Positions 11,511-23,113 of a stretch of 64,000 bases of DNA are shown piece after piece. The position numbers were made by a program, and so were the translations under genes. Numbering within the stretch: the first letter of the stretch is position 1; the number at the start of each line of letters is the position of its first letter. This DNA is from Vigna angularis. Taxonomy: Eukaryota; Streptophyta; Magnoliopsida; Fabales; Fabaceae. A model generated the notes under the pieces. That model saw only the letters and a list, made by a program, of their open reading frames with translations. It was not told the origin of the DNA and searched no databases. The stretch covers positions 13,264,501 to 13,328,500 of the forward strand of contig NC_068973.1 of assembly GCF_016808095.1 (NCBI RefSeq). Direction: 5' to 3'.

Positions 11511-12946
11511 TACTCTAATGACAATTCCAAATACTCTAGACATTAGAGTGACATGTGATTCTTAAGATAGTTTTTTCAGGACAGTAATGAATCCAGTGAC
11601 GTGTGATTACTTGTTAAACAGCATCATCTTTCATATATTAAATAAATAAATTTTATGCAAAACATAATATATATTTAACCACTTATTAATTATTATTTTG
11701 GCACGTAGAAATAGTGCTGAATTCCAACCCTTTTAAAATGGTTTTCCTTCAAAATATGCAGGCAAGCCTTGTAGGACTAAGTAGCCTATAAAGCTTGAGC
11801 AGTGTTAATTACGAATTTTTAAATTGGATGAAAACAAAAATTAATAAACTTACAGAAAATAGTTAAAGGATCCATTTGAATAATGAAAAACGGGAATTAA
11901 TCTTTATCACCTTTTTACGTTTTTAATTATATATTCCTTATAATACCATTTGAGGGAAGCATTAAATCAATTTTGAAAGAAATAAAAGATAATTGATTAA
12001 AGTGAGCATTTCAATTAAGATGACCAATAAATCTTTTTGTGGATATTATTTGAATTTTGATGAAATTTTTTTACATTGAGAAGGTAAAAGTTGGAAACAT
12101 GGAATTCCGAAAAATCATATGGGTAACTTAGTGAATTATAAGTAAATGTGTTTGGATAGTTTAATTTAAAAGTTTTTATTCAATAAAAGGTTTTAAATCC
12201 TCATGGTTGAGAAGATATTCTTAATACTATTCTTGGATGATCGTAACACTCTAAATGTGTTTGTATAGTTGGATATGGTGTGATAATTTGAGGTTATTTT
12301 GGAGCCTCATCGTAATGCCAATCTCATTCATCCTTTAATGTTTCTATAGAGCAAGTCTTGAAAAAGATGAAAGTTGACTTGGTAAAGTAGTTACGACAAA
12401 AGATGAGAGAAGAACAAGAGTAGATTAGACATGAGTGACAAGTGATGATGAAAAATTTGACAAGCGTTTAAAGAGCTTAGTACTCTTGCAAAAGCTCCCT
12501 GGTATGGTACAACTCGATATTTTTCTCGGTCTCCGAGCCAATACTAAAGGGAGTTGTCAACTACAATTAAAATGAGGTTTGACATTGGCTTTGGTTGCTA
12601 GTGTGAGTTGTACACATTGGTTGATTATGTATCTCCCTCCTAATTGGTGATGGGAAGTGCTTTGAAGGTTTCACCATGTTGCATGGTGAATGTCTCCCGT
12701 CTCATTTGGTAAAGGTTATGGTAGAGATTGTATAGGCAATTGATGTTGTAGTTCTTATAACGACATTTGGGGTTGTTGGTATTGTATCACAAACATTAAT
12801 TACAAACTTACTGAAACATCTCATGAGGATGACACCACATATTGAATTGGTTACACCACACATTAAATCGATTTGTATCTCCATTAATATTGTTACATAT
12901 GTAATATATAATCCTAACTAATGTCATATATTTGTTTTGTGTGTAG
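11510..12946. other. AT-rich stretch with possible transposon remnants
   Basis: No intact gene. Around 12340-12480 a broken frame rich in K, E, R and M (KKMKVDLVK, QKMREEQE) recalls the coiled-coil region of plant En/Spm-associated proteins. It would fit the fragment at 12947-13154. The evidence is weak. Confidence 0.3.
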
Positions 12947-13154
12947 CAACATGAAACAGAGTTGCATGTATCAAAAAATTTGGAGGATCCAATAGCCATG
13001 TTGACGAAGGTTACTGCAATCATGGTGATTCCTTGGGATGCCACTATTTTTGGCAAATATAGCGACGTTCCATGGTTTATATAGATATGATTTGATGGAG
13101 ACTTTAACAGGAAATAGGGAGTTAAACATATCTATTCTACAGTTATGGATGATG
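12947..13154 (+). pseudogene. fragment of a plant transposon-associated (Ulp1/En-Spm type) gene
   Basis: After an AG acceptor at 12945-12946 the frame reads HVSKNLEDPIAMLTKVTAI and MVIPWDATIFGKYSDVPWF, then stops. Shifted by one base it resumes as MLE/LMETLTGNRELNISILQLWMM. The 'PWD...FG...VP...I....LNISIxQLW' pattern is one I associate with the accessory proteins of plant CACTA/Mutator elements that carry Ulp1-like cysteine protease domains. Only this upstream part is present. No protease catalytic residues are seen. It is a frameshifted remnant. Confidence 0.5.
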
Positions 13155-13455
13155 TAAGTTAACTTTTAAAGTCATTTTTATTCCTTCATTGGATATTTGA
13201 TGTGTTTAATATCAAATTTAAGTACTTGTATGGTTTGTGTTTAGAAGAGGGAAATGATGACACAAATATGAGTTTATAAACCTTCAGTTCATGACCTTAA
13301 TGAGTAACAAGAAAATAGAAACAAAAATGTACATCACTAATTCTATAATGCAAGGGTAGAAACAAGTTTACCTTGCTTTATATATAGATAAGTAAGTACA
13401 TGCTTATTTAATAACTTATAGTTTTAGTATGATATATGTTTTAACTAATTTTTAA

Positions 13456-13802
13456 TGTAAGACCCGTATAAATAAAATGATGTCTTACTTTAAGTATTTT
13501 ATTTTGTGGTATTAAATAATAAATTGTGATGTGAATCAGTGTTGAGAAATATTTAAGAAAGGGAAGAAAAATTAAATTAATATTGGTTTTATATTAATTT
13601 TCGAAAAAGGTTGAAAGAGTATTTAAATATATTTGTTTGCGCTATTTTATAAACAGGCGGAGCTTGGTCTAGTGGTTGTTGTGTGTGTGCATGAGAGGGG
13701 TGTGTGTTTGGTCTTATATTCAAACCCTCCCAAGTTCAAAAAGGATCCTAACCCTTTTGATTTTCCACCTTGGTGGTGTAGGACCCACCATGAGGTGTTA
13801 CA
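13456..13802. mobile_element. solo-LTR-like remnant
   Basis: The block starts TGTAAGACCCG and ends GAGGTGTTACA, giving the TG...CA ends and short inverted TGTAA/TTACA tips of gypsy LTRs. No internal region adjoins it and the flanking 5 bp (TTTAA and ATGCA) do not match, so a target duplication is not visible. It contains a tRNA-like promoter pair (next entry). The 5 bp duplicated by the neighbouring retrotransposon lies 6 bp to its right. Confidence 0.45.
13665..13727 (+). promoter_or_regulatory. tRNA-like A and B boxes (pol III type), SINE-like
   Basis: TGGTCTAGTGG (13665-13675) fits the A box TRGYNNARNNG. GGTCTTATATTCAAACCC (13710-13727) resembles a B box (GGTTCGANNCC with changes) about 40 bp on, the spacing found in tRNA genes and SINEs. 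The sequence between does not fold as a tRNA cloverleaf, so this is not an intact tRNA gene. Confidence 0.45.
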
Positions 13803-13807
13803 ATGCA

Positions 13808-13812
13808 TGGCC
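13808..13812. repeat. target site duplication TGGCC, left copy
   Basis: TGGCC stands directly left of the LTR at 13813, and the same five bases stand at 22242-22246 directly right of the other LTR. Confidence 0.9.
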
Positions 13813-14549
13813 TGATGGAAGCTTATCCATGCTTGAATGACCGGACCTTACAGATAAAGCTTCAAAACCAGAGAACAGTATTGGTGCAGTGGATGGAAAA
13901 CAGAAGTGTGGATGCAGCGGAAATTGAGTGACATTAATTGATGGTTGGTGTATTTGAATGGAATGAGTATGTGTGGGAACCTCACAGCTCAGAAGGCCTT
14001 CCTAAAATGGAAGGAAGCTAGAGGAAAGGGAAGAGAAAGTAGAGAGAATTAAATGACTCAAGAGCAATAGGGCTGACAGTGAATTTCAGCAGCAATTTAC
14101 TAAGCTCAAAAGTGAATCAATACAAGGAAAAGGCCCTCTTATTTATAGGTGAAGAGGAGCCTAATTTCTAATTCTAATTCCCTCCTAAATTCAAATGATT
14201 CAGATTTATTTTGATCAAGCAAAGTCCATGCCTCTTTCCAGCTCATCCAGCAAGGTGTGTGCTTCCTTCCACATCAGCCAATTCACGTGGAAAATGCTGG
14301 TGCATGCCGTAAGCACCTCCTTTGCTTTTTGGCTCCTTTGCTTGGTTCTTCTTGGATGGCTCAATCATAGTCTCCAAGATTTATTAATTCCTACAAAACA
14401 AAATATAAGTGCTTTAGTTAAGAGAAGAAGGATTTTTATAAGTAACCTTCCATAGAAGTAAAATGTTAGATGATCCTTCTTCTTCTTGAATCTTCCTAGC
14501 CATTGCTCTAGTAAGAGGTCCAATGTGATTTCTTGATGATTTTCCATCA
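13813..14549 (-). repeat. element 1, 3' LTR (737 bp)
   Basis: Starts TGATGGAAGC and ends TTTTCCATCA on the plus strand, matching 21507-22241. Bases 14414-14549 also encode the last 45 residues of the polyprotein. Confidence 0.93.
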
Positions 14550-17500
14550 GACCCTCCCTCTTGAAAAAGATCTGTCCTCAGATCTGCTTCATCCTGTTGA
14601 TCATCTCCTGTGAAAGGAATTAAATCGCAGATGTTAAAAGTAGGACTGACACCATAACTTTCAGGAAGGTCTAATATATATGCATTATCATTTATCTTTT
14701 TGACCACCTTGAATGGACCATCTCCTCTTGGACTAAGTTTGGATTTCCTTTGAGGGGGAAATCTTTCCTTTCTCAAATGAAGCCAAACTAGGTCTCCTTT
14801 TTCAAAAACTATTTTCTTTCTCCCTTTGTTGTTGTATTCTGCATATTTTTGAGTTTGTTTTTCAATTTAGATTTTAACTTTCTCATGTAACTTCTTGATA
14901 AACTCCGCTTTAGAAGCACCTTCTTTATGAAGAAAAGAAGATGATTCTGGAAGAGGTAGTAAATCAAGAGGTGTGATAGGGTTAAAACCATAAACAACCT
15001 CAAAAGGAGAAAGATTAGTAGTCTTGTGGACTACTCTATTATAAGCAAATTCAATATGAGGTAGATGTTCATCCCAAGATTTGTTATTTCCTCTTAATAT
15101 TACCCTTAATAATGTAGATAAAGATCTATTTACTACTTCAGTTTGCCCATCAGTTTGTGGGTGACATGTAGTAGAAAATAGAAGTTTAGTTCCAAGCTTT
15201 TCCCATAAAGTTTTCCAAAAATGGCTTAGAAACTTCACATCTCTATCAGACACTATAGTTTTGGGTAAGCCATGCAATCTCACTATTTCTTTAAAGAAGA
15301 GTCTAGAGATATAGCTAGCATCATCTACTTTGTGGCAGGGTATAAAATGAGCCATTTTACTAAAACGATCTACTACCACAAATATAAAATCATACCCCCT
15401 TTGAGTTCTTGGCAATCCTAAGACAAAGTCCATGCTTATGTCCTCCCAAGGGGTATTAGCTATAGGAAGAGGTGTATAGAGTCCATGAGGCATAATTTTG
15501 GACTTAGCTTGTAAACAAGCTATACATTTAGAACAATGCCTTTGAACATCTATTCTCATGTGTGGCCAATAAAATTTACTTTTCAAAATGTTTAGAGTTT
15601 TATCAATTCCATGATGGCCCATGAGTCCTCCTCTATGACTCTCTTTGATAAGAAGTTTTCTAATGGATCCTTGGGGTATACAAAGTTTTCCTTTATTAAA
15701 AAGATACCCCTCAGAAAGATAGAATCCATCAAAAGGCTTCTTAAGACATGATGAATAAGTGGATGCAAATGTTTCATCATTTTCATATAACTCTTTTATG
15801 TCATCAAATCCTAATATTTGGGATCCTAGGGTTACTAATAATGCATGTCTTCTAGATAAAGCATCCGCAACAACATTAGTACTCCCCTTTTTTTGTTTGA
15901 TGACATAGGGAAATTGCTCAAGATATTCCACCCACTTTGCATGTCTTTTGTTTAGCTTTGCTTGCCCTTTAATGTACTTGAGAGATTCATGGTCAGTGTG
16001 TATGATGAATTCTCTAGTTACCAAGTAATGCTCCCAAGTTTTTAAAGCTCTAATGAGGGCATACAACTCTTTGTCATAGGTAGGATAGTTTAAGGTAGGC
16101 CCCCTAAGTTTTTCACTAAAGTAAGCTACGGGATGTCCTCCTTGTATTAAAACAGCTCCTATTCCTACCCCAGATGCATCACATTCTAGTTCAAAGGCTT
16201 TGGAAAAATCAGGCAAAACTAGAATAGGTGCATGTGTTAACTTGTGTTTCAAAGTCTCAAAAGACAACTCTTGCTTATCACCCCAAATAAAAGGCATATC
16301 TTTCTTGACTAGCTCATTTAAAGGAGCAGCTATGGTGGAGAAATCTTTCACAAATCTCCTATAAAAACTTGCTAACCCATGAAAACTTCTCACCTCTCCT
16401 ACATTTTTAGGGGTTGGCCATTCTTGTATAGCCTTGATCTTCTCTGGATCAACATGTACACCTTCTTTTCCCACTTTGAATCCAAGGAAAATCACACTTT
16501 CTTGACAAAAAGTACATTTGTCAAAGTTGGCAAAGAGATGATGTTCTCTAAGAAGAAGCAAGACTTTTCTGACATGGTTAAGATGTTCTTGAAGGCCTTG
16601 ACTATAGATTAAGATATCATTAAAGTAGACCACTACAAATCTGCCTATGCATTCCCTAAGCACATGATTCATTAATCTCATGAATGTACTTGGAGCATTG
16701 GTCAAGCCAAAGGGCATGACTAACCATTCATACAAACCAAACTTGGTCTTGAAAGCAGTTTTCCATTCATCTCCTTCATGAATTCTTATTTGATGGTATC
16801 CACTTTTAAGATCAATTTTGGTGAAGAGATTTGCTCCATGTAATTCATCCAACATGTCATCTAGCCTAGGAATGGGATGCCTATACTTGATAGTTATGTT
16901 GTTGATGGCCCTACAATCTGTACACATTCTCCAAGACCCATCCTTTTTAGGGACCAACAACACAAGCACAGCACAGGGACTTAAACTCTTTTGGATCCAC
17001 CCTTTGTTCAACAAGTCATTAACTTGTTTCTCTATTTCTTTTGTTTCCATAGGGTTGGTTCTATAGGCTGGCCTATTGGGTAGGCTTGCCCCAGGCACCA
17101 AATCTATTTGATGTTCTATTCCCCTCAAAGGTGGTAATCCACTTGGTACCTCTTTGGGAAATATATCATCAAATTCCTTTAAAAGTTTTTGCAACCCCTT
17201 TGGTAGAGAACCAAGTTCATGAGTGATTGAAACAAATGCCTCTTTGCAATAAAGAAGGAAATGAGGTTGTCCAAGAAAAAGATTTTTGGAAATATTCAAG
17301 GTTTGAGGTTGGACAACTTCATGGGCTGAGGCATGGGTTACCAAATTCTTGCTTTCTTTCTTATTTTCTTTTTTCTTTTCTCCATCCAACTTCTTCTTAA
17401 GAATTATTTGGTCCTCTCTTACTTGTGAAGGTGTAAGAGGACACAAAATAATTTTCTTTCCCTTGTGTTGAATGGTGATTTTGTTGGTGACTCCATCATG

Positions 17501-19006
17501 TAAAGCTTGTTTATCATATTGCCAAGGTCTTCCAAGTAATATGTGCCCAACTTCCATTGGTACTATATCACAAACAATTTGATCTTCATATTTGCCAATG
17601 GAAATAGGTACACTTACTTGTTCTTTAACTACTATTCCATCATCCTCTTTGATCCATTGGAGTTTGTAAGGTTTAGGATGAGGAGTAGTTGTTAAGCCAA
17701 GCTTCTCTACCATTCTAGAACTACAACAGTTGCAACAAGAGCCACTATCCACTATCATTGAACATGTCTTTTCTAAAACTTTGCATCTTGTGTGGAATAG
17801 GTTATCTCTTTGTGACTGTTCTAATTCTACATGTTTACTTTCCAGGAGTCTCCTTACCATAAGTAAGTCACCATCACAAGGTAAAGCTTCTTCTTCTTCA
17901 AAAGTGGATGTCTCAGACTCACTATATGAAGAACCCTCACTTTCACTCTCATGCTCAAGGATGTAAGTTGACTTTCTATTGCGGCACTCAGATGCATAGT
18001 GCCCTTTTTCCCCACATCTAAAGCACTTAGTCTCCTTACTCTTATGATCTCTTGAAGGTTCTTTGACTTTTTCTTTTCCTCTCTCTCTCTCTATGTCTTC
18101 ATATCTTGGCTTGGTTTGACTACCCTCCCTCTTATACTCTTTCTTATGGTAAGAACTATGAGGGTAATCTTTCTTGGTGGAGCTTTTCCTCTTTAGTTGT
18201 TGCTCAACCCTCACACAAAGTTGGACTAACTCATTGAGATCATTGTAGGGTATAAGTTCAACCCTATCTCTTATGTCATAGTTAAGTCCACTTTGAAACC
18301 TAGCTATTGTTATCCTAGGTTCTTCTCTTATCCCAGCTCTCAACATGAGTAACTCCATTTTTTGTCTATATTCCTCAACACTCATGTTCCTTTGTTGGAG
18401 TTTATGGAGTTTATCCATTATCTCCCTATCATAGTAGGCTGGTACATGCCTCCTCCTCAAGGCAGCTTTCATTTCATTCCAATACCTAATGGGAGGTAAG
18501 TGTCTTAGCCTATGGTCCTTGACTAAGGCTGTCCACCAAATTAAGGCATAACCTTGAAAGCTTAGAGAAGCCATGGTGACTCTCCTTTCATCATCTATTT
18601 GGTGGCACTCAAACAATTGCTCAACTTTCATTTCCCACTCTAGGTATTCTTCTACATCATCTTTTCCATGGAAGGAAGGAAGATCAATCTTAGGCTCTCT
18701 TGGGTAATGCTCTCTAACTCTATGTTGTCTTCTAGGAGGCATTTGGTAGTGGTCATCATTGTGATGACTACTATTTCGCTCAATTTCACTTGGAGAAGAT
18801 GATGATTCTTCTCTTCTCCTATGGGAAGACCTCTCTTTCTTTTTATCTTGATTAATCAAAAGTTGACTAATCATATCTTTGAGCTCACTAATCTCTTTAT
18901 CCCTTTGTTCAAATCTTTGCTCAAATTCTTCCCTTAAAGACATTTCACTATTGGGTTTCAAACTTCCTTGCACACTTGATTGACTCATTCTTGTCAAAAG
19001 AAACAA
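14414..19006 (-). pseudogene. element 1 gag-pol polyprotein, one nonsense codon, RT site YFND
   Basis: A single frame starts at 19006 and runs 1379 codons to a TAA at 14867-14869, then stays open in the same frame to 14414. One stop therefore splits what would be a frame of about 1530 codons. Domains in order: coiled N terminus, gag ([20 protein letters not shown] region), CCHC knuckle [14 protein letters not shown], aspartic protease DSGS, reverse transcriptase, RNase H, integrase zinc finger and DDE core, and C-terminal tail. The RT catalytic box reads YFND where the sister element reads YFDD; the AAT codon is at 16619-16621. The first of the two metal-binding Asp residues is lost, which should abolish polymerisation. 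The stop removes the integrase C terminus. I conclude this copy is dead for autonomous movement. Confidence 0.92.
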
Positions 19007-21490
19007 AGGTTTTCACAAAGTTTTCAAAATATTTGACAAGTAATGAGTGAAAAGATTTTCACAAGCTTTCTTTGTTTTTGGTGAAAAATTTCTAAAGAGA
19101 TTCTAGAGGCAAAAGATGTTTCTAAGTAGCTCCCAGGAAGAAGAGGTGAGTCACAAATGGACAAGCTTAGAAACCAAGTTCTTCCTTAGCCAGAGTTTCC
19201 TTAGAGTTATCCTTTACCTTAGTTTCTAAGTAGAAATTCTTCAAATTCTTTTCAAATGTTATGAAATGAACCTAAACCAAAGAAAGGTTGACTAAATGCT
19301 ATGCAATCCTATATACCACGGAGACTTAAAAACAAACAAAAAGATTAAGCAAGAAATTAAAGAAAGCAATAAAGATGCAAGAATGTAAATGTTAGACGGC
19401 CCTAAGTGAAAGTGCAAGTGACACTTGGAGCCCCTTGACACACTTCCACACTAAGAAACGAAATTGGACTATTACAATGTTCAATTGTGAACTTGGAATT
19501 GCTTCAAGAGCATTTTTCCAATTCACTTGGCTCAAAAACAACAAAGAAAAAAAAATACAATTTCAAACAGCAAATTCCGTGATATTTGGTGTAAATAAAC
19601 TTGAAATGAGGCCTAGAAATAATGTGAGCTTTGTCTTCTTGCTGCTGCAGAAAGCTACTCAAAATGAAGGTGTGAGTTGCTCTTTTTCCAGGTTTGAAAT
19701 GCTGCTGTAACAGAATTTTTCAGCTACTGGACAGTGGTGTTTGGGCTGCTGTTGAGTCTTCCTTCTTGCTCCACTTTCAATGCTCAAACCACTTCCTAGG
19801 AGGCTACCAAAGTAGGAGAAGAATTCTGGTACTGGATGCCCCAAACAGCTTGCACATACACTCCAAAACTCAGCAAAAACACACCAAACAGATTAAAAAT
19901 CTGCACCAAATTTCTGCACACTGCACCAGTATAGACTGCTGTATTGAACACTTTAGATGCCAAAAAATAGACACAAACAATTGGACAACACACAAATGAA
20001 AGTAGGTACACAAGATGAACTTATCAAAGGCACTAGAATGGATGAAGAAAGCAAGAAAAACACAAGCACATCTCAGAAATTATTCCAAATGCAAACTGTT
20101 TGATAATTTTTAGAAGTGTTTGATAAAATGCCCCAATGAATTTCAGATTTTGTTTTTGATTTTTCAGGGCCTGTAATCTGGATTGGTTGGTTCTAACAGC
20201 TTTTTAACACTCGATACTTCTTCTTTTGATCATGTATTTTCATTTTTTAAACATTGAACCAGCTTTTTCACAATCCAGCAATGAATTTTACACTAAAATT
20301 ACCAAAACAGTGGCTGGAAAACAGAGACTGCACTAGAAAAATGAACTAAAATGGTGGTTTTGGAACCCAAAATGAGTAGCAGTGTTTCAGCAGCTTGGAT
20401 GAATGTTCAAACAACTTTTATTCATGATATTAAACATGTTTAAACTCTTAAACAGCTGAATTAATGCTTACTACTCAAATTCACTGGTCCACTTCCAATT
20501 TTAACTCAAAATTGATGGTTTAAGTGTCCAATCTGCATATAACTTCAATTTTGACCAAATGAACAGTATTAGCAACTTTTAATCATCCATTTAGACTTGT
20601 TCAAACTGTCCAAACACACAGAAATAGCAGGATTCGAAAATCACCCTTGCTATGGCCAAATTATGCAGCAAAAACCATCAAGGAACCAACCAAATTTAGC
20701 TTTTCATGGAATCAAAAACTGGACAGCAAAGGCAATGACTCTAAGAAGCGTATAAACACAGATCTAAGCTAGATTTAATATGCTTAGCATGACCAAACTC
20801 AGATTAGACCAATTCAAGTATATTAGCACGGTGAAAAGCTAGAAGTTCAAGCTGAAATGGTGAATGGTTAAGGATTTTGAGCAACTACACTATGCATATT
20901 GCATTTTAGTGCTTGTTTTGGTTTGCTATACCTTAAGACACATTCAACAATATTACACAATATTGTACCAAGCTCCAGAATCAAAAGAAAACCACTGAAA
21001 CAGTTTTAGAATTTTAGCACCAGATATAAATTTTGTATCAGAATTCACAATGGAAAACAAAACAGAATTGCATTTTGATGCTTCAGCTTGTATAACCCAG
21101 GCTAGATCAAGTCCTCATTGCCTTATTTGGTATATATACAGCTTGTTTAGCACTTGCAAATCAATTAAAACGAAATAATTCAGCAGAAAAGAAAACTGAA
21201 CGGAGACAAAAAAAATACTACAACAGTAAATTGCACAAGACTTAAAACAATACAGAATTGAAATGTAAAGCTGGAAATGACCCAAACAAGAAGGTTTCAC
21301 CGATTAAAATGAAAGGACAATATAAGCACACAAAGGAAAATAAAATTGAATGACTGGAAAAGCAATACAGAATTGAAAACAACAGCAAAACAGAAACAGA
21401 ACTGAAAACAGAACCAGAAATAGCACAGATTGGACTGAAATTAAACAGCAGAATGGAAAGGCACTTAGCTATGGTTTGCGTGGACAACCA
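19007..21490 (-). other. element 1, long 5' leader
   Basis: This 2.5-kb stretch lies between primer site and gag start. It has no long frame on the minus strand. Parts are conserved with the leader of element 2 (28305-30940), notably the tracts CTCCCAGGAAG...GAGGTGAGT and AAGTGCAAGTGACACTTGGA. It is rich in CAGAA/AAACAG words. Confidence 0.7.
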
Positions 21491-21504
21491 AGGCTCTGAT
21501 ACCA
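21491..21504 (-). other. primer binding site of element 1, tRNA-iMet type
   Basis: On the minus strand TGGTATCAGAGCCT lies two bases inside the 5' LTR. It matches the 3' end complement of initiator methionine tRNA, the usual primer of plant gypsy and copia elements. Confidence 0.9.
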
Positions 21505-21506
21505 CT

Positions 21507-22241
21507 TGATGGAAGCTTATCCATGCTTGAATGACCGGACCTTACAGATAAAGCTTCAAAACCAGAGAACAGTATTGGTGTTGTGGATGGAAAACAGCAG
21601 TGTGGATGCAGCGGAAATTGAGTGAGATTAATTGATGGTTGGTGTATTTGAATGGAATGAGTATGTGTGGGAACCTCACAGCTCAGAAGGCCTTCCTACA
21701 ATTGAAGGAAGCTAGAGGAAAGGGAAGATAAAGTAGAGAGAATTAAATGACTCAAGAGCAATAGGGCTGGCAGTGAATTTCAGCAGCAATTTACTAAGCT
21801 CAAAAGTGAATCAATACAAGGAAAAGGCCCTCTTATTTATAGGTGAAGAGGAGCCTAATTTGTAATTCTAATTCCCTCATAAATTCAAATGATTCAGATT
21901 TATTTTGATCAAGCAAAGTCCATGCCTCTTTCCAGCTCATCCAGCAAGGTGTGTGCTTCCTTCCACATCAGCCAATTCACGTGGAAAATGCTGGTGCATG
22001 CCGTAAGCACCTCCTTTGCTTTTTGGCTCCTTTGCTTGGTTCTTCTTATGGCTCAATCATAGTCTCCAAGATTTATTAATTCCTACAAAACAAAATATAA
22101 GTGCTTTAGTTAAGAGAAGAAGGATTTTTATAAGTAACCTTCCATAGAAGTAAAATGTTAGATGATCCTTCTTCTTCTTGAATCTTCCTAGCCATTGCTC
22201 TAGTAAGAGGTCCAATGTGATTTCTTGATGATTTTCCATCA
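21507..22241 (-). repeat. element 1, 5' LTR (735 bp)
   Basis: Matches 13813-14549 with about 10 substitutions and a missing GG after TTCTTCTT. Bases 22242-22246 are the right TGGCC duplication. Confidence 0.93.
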
Positions 22242-22246
22242 TGGCC

Positions 22247-23108
22247 ATTGGCTTTTATTTTTCTACTTTGCATGGGTGTTGGACACACTTTCTCATAGCT
22301 TTGGAAATATTATAAGTGACCTTTGAATTCCTTGGGAGGTTACTAGTTCCATTAGAGTTGTAGACTACATAAATGAGAATGATGGGGCACTTTAACACAC
22401 TTTAAAACTATCATTTATTCACATTAAGTGAAAGTTTTATTGGGATAATGAGGAGTTAGGAGTGAGAATCTGAAGTTAGTGGTATAGGGTATCCTTGAGA
22501 GTAACCTTGAGTTGTTAGTGAAGAGTTAGTGAGGTTTAGAGTTAGTTTCTACTTAAGTGAGTAAGTTTAAGTTAGTAGGGTTGAAAAACAAACACTTGGA
22601 GAGTGGAAAAGAAAGAGAGAACCGTGAGTTGGAGAGACACTTTTGGAGAGCAACCAAATTGGTGAGAGAAAGGAAGAGTCACCCTAGCCTTGGAGTTTTT
22701 GGACGTCACTTGTAGGAGACCAAGAGGAGTGGAAGCTTGTTATCTAGTGAGGAAAGAAACCTAAGAGCCTTTGGAAGCTTGCTTGGAACTAGTCGACTTT
22801 GATAAAATTTAGAGAAGGAAGAAAAAGTTTGGTGCCATGGATGAAAGAAGAGAAAGAAGGAAGAAGAATAGAAGTGGAAGATGGAGATGGGCTCAATGAA
22901 GATTATGTAACCGAGGCAAGGGAGGTGCAGGCAAGAGTGAGTGCATTGGAGAAAAATGAAAGAAAGGGTGGGGAGGAGTTGGCATAGAAATGAGGTTGTG
23001 TGTGTTGTGCCTAAGTTAAATGAAGAAAGTAGAGGAAGGATGCATGATGAGCAAGTCACGTTCCAGGGGGTTTCTTCGAAGGTAGAAAAATAAAAGAAAG
23101 CATGAAGG
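22247..23108. other. spacer between the two retrotransposons
   Basis: An 862-bp spacer. Its right two thirds are strikingly purine-rich on the plus strand (repeated GAGTTAG, GGAAG, GAAAGAGAG words). The 139-codon minus-strand frame over 22706-23125 follows from this skew (F/L/S-rich) and is not taken as a gene. The purine-rich text resumes at 31653, right of element 2, so it was one block before that insertion. Confidence 0.6.
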
Positions 23109-23113
23109 GGAAG
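23109..23113. repeat. target site duplication GGAAG, left copy
   Basis: GGAAG stands directly left of the LTR at 23114 and is repeated at 31648-31652 directly right of the other LTR. Confidence 0.9.

Larger units (their letters stand above)
13813..22241 (-). mobile_element. Ty3/gypsy LTR retrotransposon 1, nearly complete, disabled
   Basis: This 8429-bp element on the minus strand has two similar LTRs (13813-14549 and 21507-22241), a TGGCC target duplication, an initiator-Met-type primer site, a polypurine tract (about 14550-14562, read on minus as AGAGGGAGGGTC) and one gag-pol frame. The LTRs differ by about 10 substitutions and one 2-bp gap (about 1.4%, counted by eye), so insertion was recent. 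The polyprotein runs about 135 bp into the 3' LTR. That overlap, with an integrase tail ending in a GPLTRAM-type motif and no classical chromodomain, points to the CRM-like chromovirus branch. A stop codon and an active-site change make self-mobility unlikely. Confidence 0.93.

Noticed and set aside
14365..14547. short minus-strand frames in the LTRs of element 1 (also 22057-22288)
   Set aside because: They are LTR copies of the polyprotein tail or its shifted frame, not separate genes.
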